Origin: Geomicrobium sediminis
GTDB taxonomy: Bacteria; Bacillota; Bacilli; Bacillales; Marinococcaceae
DNA length: 64,000 nt
Reading direction: 5' to 3'
Assembly (NCBI RefSeq): GCF_016908595.1
Contig: NZ_JAFBEC010000003.1
Location: forward strand, 1 to 64,000
The notes under the pieces were generated by a model. The model did not search any database, was not told the origin of the DNA, and was given only the letters and a program-made list of their open reading frames with translations. The stretch's first letter is position 1, and each line of letters opens with the position of its first letter. Both the position numbers and the translations under genes were made by a program. Below, one piece after another: positions 37,935 to 45,888 of this stretch.

Positions 37935-39701
37935 GTGAAAAAGTTTTATATGTTATTTGGAGCAGCTGCATTTTTAAGCGCGCCGTCACTTACAGATGCA
38001 CAAACGGAGCAAGTACCAGAAGCAAATGATGAAGAGTCACGAATTCTTTATATTGATTCTGAAGAATCATTGCAACAACATGCACGAACTTCGCGAGCGG
38101 ATCATGAACGATTAGCCGAGCGCTTTATCATCGATCATGTCGAAACGTTCGGCATCGAAAATCCAAAAGATGAGTTAACGGTCGTAGATAAAACGACGGA
38201 TGAATATGGTATGATGCACATTACTTATCAACAGACGATGAACGGATTCCCTGTTGAAGGTCACAAATTGATCGTCCATTTCGATGCGAATGGAACGATT
38301 AGTAGCGTGAATGGAAACTATCATGATGGCAATGTAAAAACGGTTCAGAGTATTTCGGTTGATGATCGTGAAGCTATAGAAATCGCGAAGGAACACGTCG
38401 GTGCTCCGAGTGATCTGGAGTATGAACCGAGCGCAGAGCTCGTCATCTATCCGATGGGTGATGAAGCTGTCACAGTTCAAAAAGTAAACGTCAACTTTAT
38501 GGGTGAAGACCCAGGAAACTGGTTCGTTTTTGTTGATGTCGCAAGTGGTGATGTTGTAGATGCTTACAACACAATTGGGCATGTGGCAGAAGATGCAGGC
38601 TTAGATGAGGAACAAGTAGATGTGGTTGCTCAACCATCACCAACATTGCTTGAAACAGCAGTAAACGCACAAGCTTTGCCAGAAGATATTGACCGATCTG
38701 ATTTCGGACCGATGCACGGTTCTGGGTTTGGGGTTCACGGGGACTACCGAATCTTGAATTTGGTCTATAAAATTTCAGATATTCCTCAAGGGACATTTAA
38801 GTTATTTGATTGGACAAGACCTGACTTTGATGGAATTTATACGTATGATATGAAAAATCAATATCAATCCTCGACGTTTAGACTACCAGGAGATCCGTTC
38901 ACAAATAACACAGCAGGATTTAACTCGACATATGATGCACCAGGCGTTGATGCTCATTACAACTCTACAAAAGTCTATGAGTACTTCCTTGAAGAGCACG
39001 ACCGTAATTCTCTAGATGATGAAGGAGCTGCTCTGATTTCATCAGCAAACTATGGAGACAATTATAACAATGCGTTTTGGAACGGTCGTCAAATGGCTTA
39101 TGGAAATGGTGATGGCCAACAATTTATTCCATTATCAGCTGGGTTGGACGTTGCTGCTCATGAAATTACACACGGTGTGATTACGAACACAGCAGGTCTG
39201 CTTTACCGCTTTGAGTCTGGTGCGGTGAATGAATCAATTGCTGACATCTTTGGGGTGCTTGTTGATACATCTAGTTGGGATATCGGGGATAACATTATTG
39301 GTGAAGCTTGGCTAAATGAAGGAAGAACGGCACTTCGTAGTCTTGAAGAGCCAGGGAAGTTCCCAGTGAATGCAAACTACGTTGAATACGGGGATGGCAG
39401 TGGTGTATTCCCAGCCCATATGGATGAGTTTTATGATATGCCTTTGAATGTTGATAACGGAGGGGTTCATGTAAACTCATCGATCATTAACCATGCGGCA
39501 TATTTAATTGGGGATGAAGTGGGGAGAGAGGCACTTGGGAATGTCGTCTATCGAGCGTTAACAGTATACTTAACTCCAATCTCGAACTTCTCAGATACTC
39601 GCTTTGCATTTATCCAATCAGCCATTGATATTTACGGTGAAGACAGCGATGAGGTCGAAGCCACGTTGGATGCATTTGATGGCGTAGGAATTTATGAATA
39701 A
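37935..39701 (+). CDS. Secreted neutral metalloprotease (thermolysin family M4)
   Basis: A 588-residue prepro-enzyme: signal peptide (1-22, ending TDA), FTP and PepSY propeptide (about 50-225), then the M4 catalytic unit. Zinc ligands are His409 and His413 in HEITH with Glu433 in NESIADIFG, spaced exactly as thermolysin 142/146/166; the catalytic His lies in NGGVHVNSSIINHAAY. The catalytic unit starts near residue 250. The protein is rich in Asp and Glu, as in halotolerant secreted enzymes. AGGAGG lies before a GTG start. It works outside the cell in protein degradation. Confidence 0.94.
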   Translation: MKKFYMLFGAAAFLSAPSLTDAQTEQVPEANDEESRILYIDSEESLQQHARTSRADHERLAERFIIDHVETFGIENPKDELTVVDKTTDEYGMMHITYQQTMNGFPVEGHKLIVHFDANGTISSVNGNYHDGNVKTVQSISVDDREAIEIAKEHVGAPSDLEYEPSAELVIYPMGDEAVTVQKVNVNFMGEDPGNWFVFVDVASGDVVDAYNTIGHVAEDAGLDEEQVDVVAQPSPTLLETAVNAQALPEDIDRSDFGPMHGSGFGVHGDYRILNLVYKISDIPQGTFKLFDWTRPDFDGIYTYDMKNQYQSSTFRLPGDPFTNNTAGFNSTYDAPGVDAHYNSTKVYEYFLEEHDRNSLDDEGAALISSANYGDNYNNAFWNGRQMAYGNGDGQQFIPLSAGLDVAAHEITHGVITNTAGLLYRFESGAVNESIADIFGVLVDTSSWDIGDNIIGEAWLNEGRTALRSLEEPGKFPVNANYVEYGDGSGVFPAHMDEFYDMPLNVDNGGVHVNSSIINHAAYLIGDEVGREALGNVVYRALTVYLTPISNFSDTRFAFIQSAIDIYGEDSDEVEATLDAFDGVGIYE

Positions 39702-39709
39702 AAATGATC

Positions 39710-39740
39710 AACAGCTCCCTTGATATGAGGGAGCTGTTGG
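39710..39740 (+). terminator. Hairpin after the M4 protease gene
   Basis: Perfect 12-bp stem CAACAGCTCCCT (39710-39721) with AGGGAGCTGTTG (39729-39740), but without a T-run, so it may be a 3'-end stabiliser rather than a strong terminator. Confidence 0.65.
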
Positions 39741-39805
39741 ACTGTTGAAGGTCTTCTAAACGTCTTGATGCGTGCTAAACAATGAAGAAAGAGTTGCTGT
39801 TGCGT

Positions 39806-39943
39806 TGTATGTTGGATTTCAGTCCTGAATTGAAGCAAAATAGTTAAAATCTCAACATAAAACTTTGACATCGACACATAAATGTTTTATGACGGGATTT
39901 TGCTCCTATGGAGTGACTAAAGTAATTAAAATCCCAACATACA
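39806..39943. repeat. Short MITE-like sequence with terminal inverted repeats
   Basis: The 310-base gap between the protease and the YjoB-like gene has no reading frame. It holds a 138-base stretch starting TGTATGTTGGATTT and ending in the complement of TGTATGTTGGGATTT, with inner palindromes (CATAAAAC with GTTTTATG) and two copies of a TTAAAATCyCAACATA motif. No target-site duplication is visible, so mobility is only a possibility. Confidence 0.4.
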
Positions 39944-39953
39944 CTATAGAAGA

Positions 39954-39982
39954 AAAGCCCTGGCTCTTAGAACCAGGGCTTT
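39954..39982 (-). terminator. Terminator of the YjoB-like gene
   Basis: Ten-bp stem (39954-39963 with 39973-39982); A-rich left flank gives the U-run on the minus strand. Confidence 0.8.
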
Positions 39983-40010
39983 CTTAATCACCTTTGGATA
40001 GCAAATTAGG

Positions 40011-41273
40011 TTAAAAACCTAGCGTGCGTTCGGAATCATCCCACCATTCGCCACGTTCGCTTTTTCGTTTCTCTTTTTTGATCGTGTCGATCGTTTGCGT
40101 AATGTTTAGTGTTCCTTCGTTGTGCCATTCAATGGCGGAACTCATGAACAGTTCTTTGATCTGTGCAAATGAGAAACCGTCGGTTAATAAAGTAATGTGA
40201 TCGACGTCGATGCTTTTGTCTAACATCGGGAACCCAAGCTGTTGAATGTATTGCTTACGTAACGCAGTTGGAGGAGCAGTAATCTCATAACCGCGATCAA
40301 AACGACCAGCACGGTTTACGAGACCAGGATCGATTTTCTCAGGATAGTTGGTCGTCCCGATCAGGAAGATCCCTTCCTTTGAAGTAGCCCCGTCTAGTGT
40401 ATTGAGAAAGTAAGAACGTGTATGGTCTGGTAGGGAGTCAATGTCTTCAATAACGAGAATCATCGGAGCCAATTTCTGTGCAGTTTCAAAAACTTCTTGG
40501 ATCGAATCACTTGAAGTGAACTCGGTAATCTGCCAGTAGGCAACAGGCGCATCAACACTATTGGCAATTGACTTCACGAGTGTGGTTTTTCCGTTTCCTG
40601 GTGGTCCATAAAGCAAAATGCCTCGTTTATAAGGAACGTTGTATGTCTCAAAAAATGATCGATCTGCTTGGAAGAACTGATCTAGAGAACGATAGATTTC
40701 TCGTTTAATGAAGTCTTCCAAAATTACTTCATCTCGTGTTACATCTTTTGAGATGGCTTGATATTCTTGTGATAGACCTTCATCGCTATCTTTTAGTAAG
40801 AGGATTTCATTTTTACTTTTGTTCCACATTCTTTCGCGGACAGTAGTCAAAAATGCAGACATGGCTTCTTGGTTACTGGCAAAAACCGCATGCATATAAA
40901 AAACCGAAGCTTCACTGAAAATCGGGATTTGAGCAAACGCTACATCGTCATGATGATAGGCAAACACTTGATTCGCATAGGCGCGGTGTACCCGGTACTT
41001 AGGGATTTGCGCACCTTCTTCATACTCAAATGTATATTCACCAAGATGTTCAAAGATTTGCGCAACATGCGTTAGTTCATCGCTTTCACTTTTGACATCT
41101 TCTTCAAAGATTGTCCATAAATCAAAAATATGTTCATCAACTTGAAACGCTGAGTAGCTCGTACCAAACGTTTCTTCTAACGTTCTTGTAATGGTCGACA
41201 ATAATTTAGCAAGAGGAGCATAACCACTCACTTCTGTATTATGTTCATTCACATAGGGATAAATGGTTTTCAT
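40011..41273 (-). CDS. YjoB-like AAA+ ATPase
   Basis: A 420-residue ATPase. An N-terminal domain of about 190 residues without known motifs precedes one AAA module: Walker A GPPGNGKTT (223-231), Walker B LVIEDID (273-279), sensor IGTTNYPEKIDP and arginine fingers in RAGRFDRGYE. Size and layout match B. subtilis YjoB, a SigW-controlled ATPase with chaperone-like activity. I looked for a SigW promoter (TGAAAC / CGTA) upstream and did not find one. The ribosome site (GGAAGGA) lies about 15 bases before the ATG, unusually far. Confidence 0.85.
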   Translation of the reverse strand: MKTIYPYVNEHNTEVSGYAPLAKLLSTITRTLEETFGTSYSAFQVDEHIFDLWTIFEEDVKSESDELTHVAQIFEHLGEYTFEYEEGAQIPKYRVHRAYANQVFAYHHDDVAFAQIPIFSEASVFYMHAVFASNQEAMSAFLTTVRERMWNKSKNEILLLKDSDEGLSQEYQAISKDVTRDEVILEDFIKREIYRSLDQFFQADRSFFETYNVPYKRGILLYGPPGNGKTTLVKSIANSVDAPVAYWQITEFTSSDSIQEVFETAQKLAPMILVIEDIDSLPDHTRSYFLNTLDGATSKEGIFLIGTTNYPEKIDPGLVNRAGRFDRGYEITAPPTALRKQYIQQLGFPMLDKSIDVDHITLLTDGFSFAQIKELFMSSAIEWHNEGTLNITQTIDTIKKEKRKSERGEWWDDSERTLGF

Positions 41274-41447
41274 CTTTTTTCTTTATTTTCCTTCCGTAAA
41301 CCATGGTTATAAAGCTTATTTATTTTATATAGAAAAGTCAAAAAAGTCTAGGTCCTTAATAGAAAGGTAATAAAACAGAATATTTGATATAATGTAAAGG
41401 TAAATAAATCTGCGACATAGAGGGGGAGTAGGTCTATCCATGAAGCG

Positions 41448-42578
41448 GTGAAAGTAACCCAATCACTCGTTAGAATTCCGTCTGAGAATCCTACCGGTAG
41501 TGAGTGCGAATGCGCACAATATGTTGAACGCTACTTAAAAGATTTAAAGGGGATAACGGTACAAGTACAACCTGTAGAGGATCAACGGTGGAACGTTATT
41601 GCAACGTGTAAAGGCTCTGATGCTTCTTTACGTCCACTCGTCATTCTCGCTCATATGGATACCGTGCCAGTAGAAGGTACATGGTCACAACAACCATTTG
41701 GAGCAGAAATACGTGATGGCAGATTGTACGGACGTGGTGCGTGTGATATGAAGAGTGGACTAGCTTCCGCACTCGTTGCTTTTAAAAACGTCGTCGAACA
41801 ATCGCAACCGAAACGAGATTTGTATTTAGCGATCACGGTTGATGAAGAGGGACCATTTATGAAAGGCGCAGTAGCGTTAGTGGAAGAAAAGCTCATTCCA
41901 GAGAATGCAGAGCTACTCGTGACCGAACCGACAAGCAATACCATTGCTGTCGCTCATAAGGGAACGATCTGGTATGAAATTGTCATTACTGGGAAAAGCG
42001 CCCACGGAGGTCATGCTGTTGTTGGCATTGATGCTGGACATGTGGCTGCAGAAAGCATTATGCAGTTAAAGGCAAATGTCACTGATCTTCCATATGATCA
42101 TGAACGTTTTGGAAAACCGACGCTTTCTGTGGGGACGATTCATGGTGGTGAGAAAACGAATATGGTGGCGGGATCAGTGCGAATGGAACTTGATTTTCGC
42201 TTAGTCGCACCAATGACACAAGAAGAAGCAGATGAACTCGTTGATCGATCACTACAAACCGCTTGCCGTAAATTTAAGGGAGCAAGCTATCACGTGAATC
42301 ATTACGGATATCCGAGACCACCAATCGATTCGAACTTAGAGTCAGATCTGCTCAAGCGACTGGAAAGTACTTATGAAACGACATTGAAAGAAGCGGCTCC
42401 GCAAACGGGTTTTCCTGCGTACACAGATGCCTCGATGATCGCTTTGAAAACAGGTAATCGGGATTTATTCGTTTTTGGTCCTGCAAACTTAGAACAAGCA
42501 CATCGCATCGATGAATATGTTGAGGTTCAACAAATTGAAGATTGTGTGAACGTACTAGAAGAGTTCATGAAAACATGA
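41448..42578 (+). CDS. M20 family metallopeptidase (ArgE/DapE-like), start uncertain
   Basis: At least 376 residues of an M20 deacylase/peptidase. Metal and catalytic residues are His69 and Asp71 in LAHMDTVP, Asp100 in GRGACDMKSG, the Glu pair in TVDEEGPF and the late His in EQAHRIDEYVEV. The N-terminus is odd. GAGGGGGAG (41419-41428) is a good ribosome site, but the ATG it should serve (41440) is in another frame and stops after three codons. In the gene's own frame only GTG 41448 (20 bases away) or a non-standard ATC (41436) is available before the stop at 41418. Homologues usually carry ten to twenty more residues here. Confidence 0.85.
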   Translation: MKVTQSLVRIPSENPTGSECECAQYVERYLKDLKGITVQVQPVEDQRWNVIATCKGSDASLRPLVILAHMDTVPVEGTWSQQPFGAEIRDGRLYGRGACDMKSGLASALVAFKNVVEQSQPKRDLYLAITVDEEGPFMKGAVALVEEKLIPENAELLVTEPTSNTIAVAHKGTIWYEIVITGKSAHGGHAVVGIDAGHVAAESIMQLKANVTDLPYDHERFGKPTLSVGTIHGGEKTNMVAGSVRMELDFRLVAPMTQEEADELVDRSLQTACRKFKGASYHVNHYGYPRPPIDSNLESDLLKRLESTYETTLKEAAPQTGFPAYTDASMIALKTGNRDLFVFGPANLEQAHRIDEYVEVQQIEDCVNVLEEFMKT

Positions 42579-42647
42579 AACGAAGGTACCATTCGCAACG
42601 TAGAACGTGGTAGAATTTAAAGCGTATATGTTCTTGGAGGTGGGGGA

Positions 42648-43550
42648 ATGGGGAAACGAGCGTTTCTATTTATATTAACGAATATTCTCGTGATGACGAC
42701 AATCTTTATCGTTTGGACGTTAATCACAACATTTACACCAGTGGGCGGTATGTATGCAGACGGCCAACTCGTGTTATCAAGTTTACTCGTATTTAGTTTA
42801 CTTTTTGGGTTTGGTGGATCCTTTATTTCACTAGCCATGTCACGTTGGGTCGCAAAGAAAATGATGAAAGTACGTGTACTTGATCCAAATGACAACCTAA
42901 ATCAATATGAACGCCATATTGTTGAGAAAGTGCACCGACTATCACGTGCTGCTGGACTTGCGCACATGCCAGAAGTCGGAATTTATCATTCAAAAGAAGT
43001 GAATGCTTTTGCAACAGGACCATCCAAAAAGCGCTCACTCGTAGCAGTATCGTCAGGACTTCTTGAAGCCATGGATGATGACGCGGTTGAAGGCGTAATT
43101 GCTCATGAAGTTGCTCACATTGATAATGGTGATATGGTAACGATGACGCTCTTGCAAGGAATTGTGAACGCAATTGTTATTTTTGCTGCGCGAGTAGTAG
43201 CATTTGTTGTATCACGCTTTGTTCGTGAAGAAATGGCAGGCATTGTGAACTTTATTCTGATCTTTGTCTTACAGATTCTCTTCTCGATCTTAGGAAGCCT
43301 TGTCGTCAATGCCTACTCAAGACACCGTGAGTATCATGCGGACAACGGTGGAGCCGACCTTGCAGGCAAAGACAAGATGATTCACGCGCTACGTTCTTTA
43401 CAGAATTACGTAGATCGCGCAACAGTCAATGATCATCGTGACGACTCAGCAGTTCAAACGATGAAAATCAGCGGTGGTGGCGGTATGATGCGCCTCTTCT
43501 CAACACACCCTGATTTAAGTGACCGTATCGAAAGCTTAGAACGTAAATAA
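42648..43550 (+). CDS. htpX: Membrane zinc protease HtpX
   Basis: A 300-residue M48 protease for quality control of membrane proteins. Two N-terminal helices (about 6-28 and 42-62), the zinc site H153-E-V-A-H157 in [13 protein letters not shown], two further helices, and the third zinc ligand in [12 protein letters not shown] are present. The end ([18 protein letters not shown]) is the family's standard. TTGGAGGTGGG precedes ATG, and TGGTAGAAT about 35 bases upstream is a good extended -10. Confidence 0.95.
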   Translation: MGKRAFLFILTNILVMTTIFIVWTLITTFTPVGGMYADGQLVLSSLLVFSLLFGFGGSFISLAMSRWVAKKMMKVRVLDPNDNLNQYERHIVEKVHRLSRAAGLAHMPEVGIYHSKEVNAFATGPSKKRSLVAVSSGLLEAMDDDAVEGVIAHEVAHIDNGDMVTMTLLQGIVNAIVIFAARVVAFVVSRFVREEMAGIVNFILIFVLQILFSILGSLVVNAYSRHREYHADNGGADLAGKDKMIHALRSLQNYVDRATVNDHRDDSAVQTMKISGGGGMMRLFSTHPDLSDRIESLERK

Positions 43551-43557
43551 TGAACGA

Positions 43558-43596
43558 CGCCCTTTAAGGTTTTCTTGACCTTAAAGGGCGCTTTTT
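43558..43596 (+). terminator. Terminator of htpX
   Basis: 13-bp stem (43558-43570 with 43578-43590) followed by five T. Confidence 0.88.
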
Positions 43597-43636
43597 GTTT
43601 GTGTAAGGAAAAATGATTGGGATTATCTTCTGAACC

Positions 43637-44491
43637 TTAATCCAATTCACGCTTAGTGAGAGTTACGAACTTTTGTAAGGCGCTATCCAAATGTTGTTCT
43701 TTACGATGTACAAAGATCATTTGGACGTTGGCATGTGATTCTGGAATGCCATAGATGGAGACAGGGCGATCGAATTTGTGGGAATCAACAAGAGAGATCG
43801 GAGCAATGGAAAAGCCAAGCCCCGCGTTTACACAGTTCAATATGGATTCCATCGTGTTAAACTCCATGATGCGCTTTGGATAGATTCCTTCGTCTTCTAA
43901 CCAACTCTCGAGACGTTCGCGATACAGGTCGTTCGGGCGGGTTAACAAGGTTTTATCACGAACATCGTGTACTTGAATCGGCTCACTTGAGAACAAGACA
44001 AGCTTTTCAGTAAACACTGGCGTACTGACGAGGTCGGGGTGTTCGATTGGACCGACCATGAATGCACCATCTAGTTGATAATTGAACAAGTCTTCTAATA
44101 AGAACGCCGTTCGCTCAACACGAAGGGAAAGTTCAACATCCGGGTATTTTTTGCTATAGGAAGCAAGTAATTGTGGCAATTTACTCGATGCTGTCGTTTC
44201 ATTCGTGCCAATTCGTAAATGACCGAACGGCAATTCATCGTCCATCAGTGCATGACGAGTCTCATCGATGAGATAAAAAATCTGTTCGGCATAATCAAGT
44301 AACTGCCTTCCTTTAGGTGTTAATGTCATTCCTTTTGAATGTCGGTAAAACAATGGTGTCTGGAATTCTTCTTCAAGCTTTTTAATTCGAGCGGTAATGT
44401 TGGATTGGACGTAATTTAGCACTTCTGCTGTTTTTGTTGTGTTTTCTTCGTACGCAAGCGTCACAAAAATCCGCAAGTCCTTTAGCTCCAT
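43637..44491 (-). CDS. LysR family transcriptional regulator
   Basis: A 284-residue regulator. The N-terminal helix-turn-helix (LRIFVTLAYEENTTKTAEVLNYVQSNITARIKKLE split over residues 5-40) and the effector domain with FGHLRIGTNET and LNCVNAGLGFSIAP are typical. AGGAG lies six bases before ATG. The gene is divergent from the small coiled-coil gene at 44608, so that gene, or the 116-base intergenic region with an ATCATTT-A-AAATGAT palindrome, is a plausible target. The inducer is unknown. Confidence 0.93.
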   Translation of the reverse strand: MELKDLRIFVTLAYEENTTKTAEVLNYVQSNITARIKKLEEEFQTPLFYRHSKGMTLTPKGRQLLDYAEQIFYLIDETRHALMDDELPFGHLRIGTNETTASSKLPQLLASYSKKYPDVELSLRVERTAFLLEDLFNYQLDGAFMVGPIEHPDLVSTPVFTEKLVLFSSEPIQVHDVRDKTLLTRPNDLYRERLESWLEDEGIYPKRIMEFNTMESILNCVNAGLGFSIAPISLVDSHKFDRPVSIYGIPESHANVQMIFVHRKEQHLDSALQKFVTLTKRELD

Positions 44492-44504
44492 AATAGTCTC
44501 CTAT

Positions 44505-44519
44505 CATTTAAAATGATCG
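44505..44519. promoter_or_regulatory. Small palindrome in the LysR divergent region
   Basis: ATCATTT-A-AAATGAT lies just upstream of the LysR-type gene and is AT-rich like LysR operators. Evidence is only symmetry and position. Confidence 0.35.
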
Positions 44520-44607
44520 ATGTTATTCACTTTTAATTATTTTTAATGATGGCTGTCCTCATCTATACTATAAGTAGAGCAAAAACAAAAGGAGCTATGA
44601 TAAACCC

Positions 44608-44997
44608 ATGTGGTTAATTCAAGAGTTAGGTATGAGAGAAAGCCATAACGCTAAATACTATCAGTTCATTGAAGACAATTTAAGACGGTATGAAAACAAC
44701 GAACCGATGCTTATGATGAACGTAAATGACATTAGCGATGATACGTCCAATTTGTTGGATCGTTGGTCTGAAATAAAGCAACAAATTAAACTTATGGATG
44801 GTGTGGAAGACAGAATTGAACTTCTGAAAAGCTATCTGAATGAAACAACGCAGAGCAAAAGTTTGAAAGAACTTCTTCAGCTAATTGAAAATGATCGAGA
44901 GAACCTTAAAAAAATGAACGAAGATCAAAAAACAATTGATGCCCTTGAAGAACTTCAACAAACCATCACATCTCTACGCAAATTACACCTCGTCTAA
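44608..44997 (+). CDS. Small coiled-coil protein, function unknown
   Basis: A 129-residue hydrophilic protein, mostly helical with heptad-like patterning (IELLKSYLNETTQ, LKELLQLIENDRENLKKM, LEELQQTITSLRKL). I recognise no family. The ATG lies 13 bases after AGGAG. A six-codon reading frame, ATG ATA AAC CCA TGT GGT then stop, sits at the normal distance and overlaps the gene start, so translation may be coupled. It is divergent from a LysR regulator, which probably controls it. Confidence 0.75.
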   Translation: MWLIQELGMRESHNAKYYQFIEDNLRRYENNEPMLMMNVNDISDDTSNLLDRWSEIKQQIKLMDGVEDRIELLKSYLNETTQSKSLKELLQLIENDRENLKKMNEDQKTIDALEELQQTITSLRKLHLV

Positions 44998-45033
44998 TCC
45001 TTAGCATTAATGATACACTTTTGTTAGAATAAA

Positions 45034-45062
45034 CCTAGTATATATTTTATCAATATACTAGG
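45034..45062 (+). promoter_or_regulatory. Perfect inverted repeat overlapping the LytTR ribosome site
   Basis: CCTAGTATAT-N9-ATATACTAGG is a ten-base perfect inverted repeat. Its right arm covers the first part of the AGGAGG ribosome site of the next gene. It also lies over the -10 area of a possible promoter (TTGTTA near 45021). It could be a protein operator or an RNA hairpin that masks translation. Confidence 0.6.
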
Positions 45063-45071
45063 AGGCTTATG

Positions 45072-45722
45072 ATGAATGTCATGTCTGTTACTGATATGAT
45101 TGAAGGATTTCAAGCAATACTCCCAGATCACTTATCAATAGCCATAACCGATGGCGATAAATATATGTATTACCGACCGAGCAAGACGATTGATTTAAAG
45201 ATTGAGCCCGGTGATCTTATTAAAGAAGACACCGTTACCCATAAAGCGTTAACGATCAAAAAGAAAACGGCTGAATATGTTTCAGCACAAGTATTAGGTG
45301 TTCCGTATTACGGAATCTCAACGCCTCTATTCTCCGATCATCGCCTCATTGGATGCATCACTCTTATTTCAGAGTCGGTCCAGTCACATTATCAGTCAAA
45401 TTTTCTAACCGTGATGAATCAAAATTGTTGGTATCCAGTTCCGCACGATGACATTACTGTCATTGAAGCAAACAGTCGTAGAACTTGGGTACACACAAGG
45501 TCACGTGTTGGTACGAATAAGTTCAATTTATCACAATTAGAAGCAATACTCCCGCACGATACGTTTTACCGTTGTCATCGGTCCTACCTCATTAATATCC
45601 TTCAAATCAAAGAAATTCAACCCGAGTCACATTCAACATTTACATTAATCATGAATGACGATACTGTCGTTCCTGTCAGTCAGTCGTACGCAAGTCACTT
45701 TCGAGAGATGCTTGCCTTCTAA
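45072..45722 (+). CDS. LytTR-domain transcriptional regulator with N-terminal sensor-like domain
   Basis: About 216 residues. The C-terminal ~100 residues form a LytTR DNA-binding domain (VIEANSRRTWVHTR, then LPHDTFYRCHRSYLINILQIKEI and VVPVSQSYASHF). The N-terminal ~110 residues (SIAITDGDKYMYYRPSKTIDL, GISTPLFSDHRLIGCITLI) look like a PAS/GAF-type sensor and carry no phospho-acceptor. No histidine kinase is adjacent, so it may sense a ligand directly. ATG 45072 is six bases after AGGAGG; ATG 45069 is too close. The CoA-transferase gene downstream is a likely target. Confidence 0.85.
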   Translation: MNVMSVTDMIEGFQAILPDHLSIAITDGDKYMYYRPSKTIDLKIEPGDLIKEDTVTHKALTIKKKTAEYVSAQVLGVPYYGISTPLFSDHRLIGCITLISESVQSHYQSNFLTVMNQNCWYPVPHDDITVIEANSRRTWVHTRSRVGTNKFNLSQLEAILPHDTFYRCHRSYLINILQIKEIQPESHSTFTLIMNDDTVVPVSQSYASHFREMLAF

Positions 45723-45732
45723 AAAAATGAAA

Positions 45733-45756
45733 GCAAGCTCTCGCTTGTGTTTTTTA
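45733..45756 (+). terminator. Terminator of the LytTR gene
   Basis: Short GCAAGC/GCTTGT stem with a TCTC loop followed by six T. Confidence 0.7.
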
Positions 45757-45888
45757 GGCTGCCCTGAACGCTGATTCATGTCGTAATTATACTGGCTCAT
45801 CCAACATCTAAGCCCTTTCATACAGAATTGAATGTTCAGCATAACAGGCATTGATACACTAAATAGAAAAAGAAATGAGGGTCTTATT

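Noticed and set aside
41274-41400. SigW promoter for the YjoB-like gene
   Set aside because: No TGAAAC / CGTA pair at proper spacing could be found by eye.
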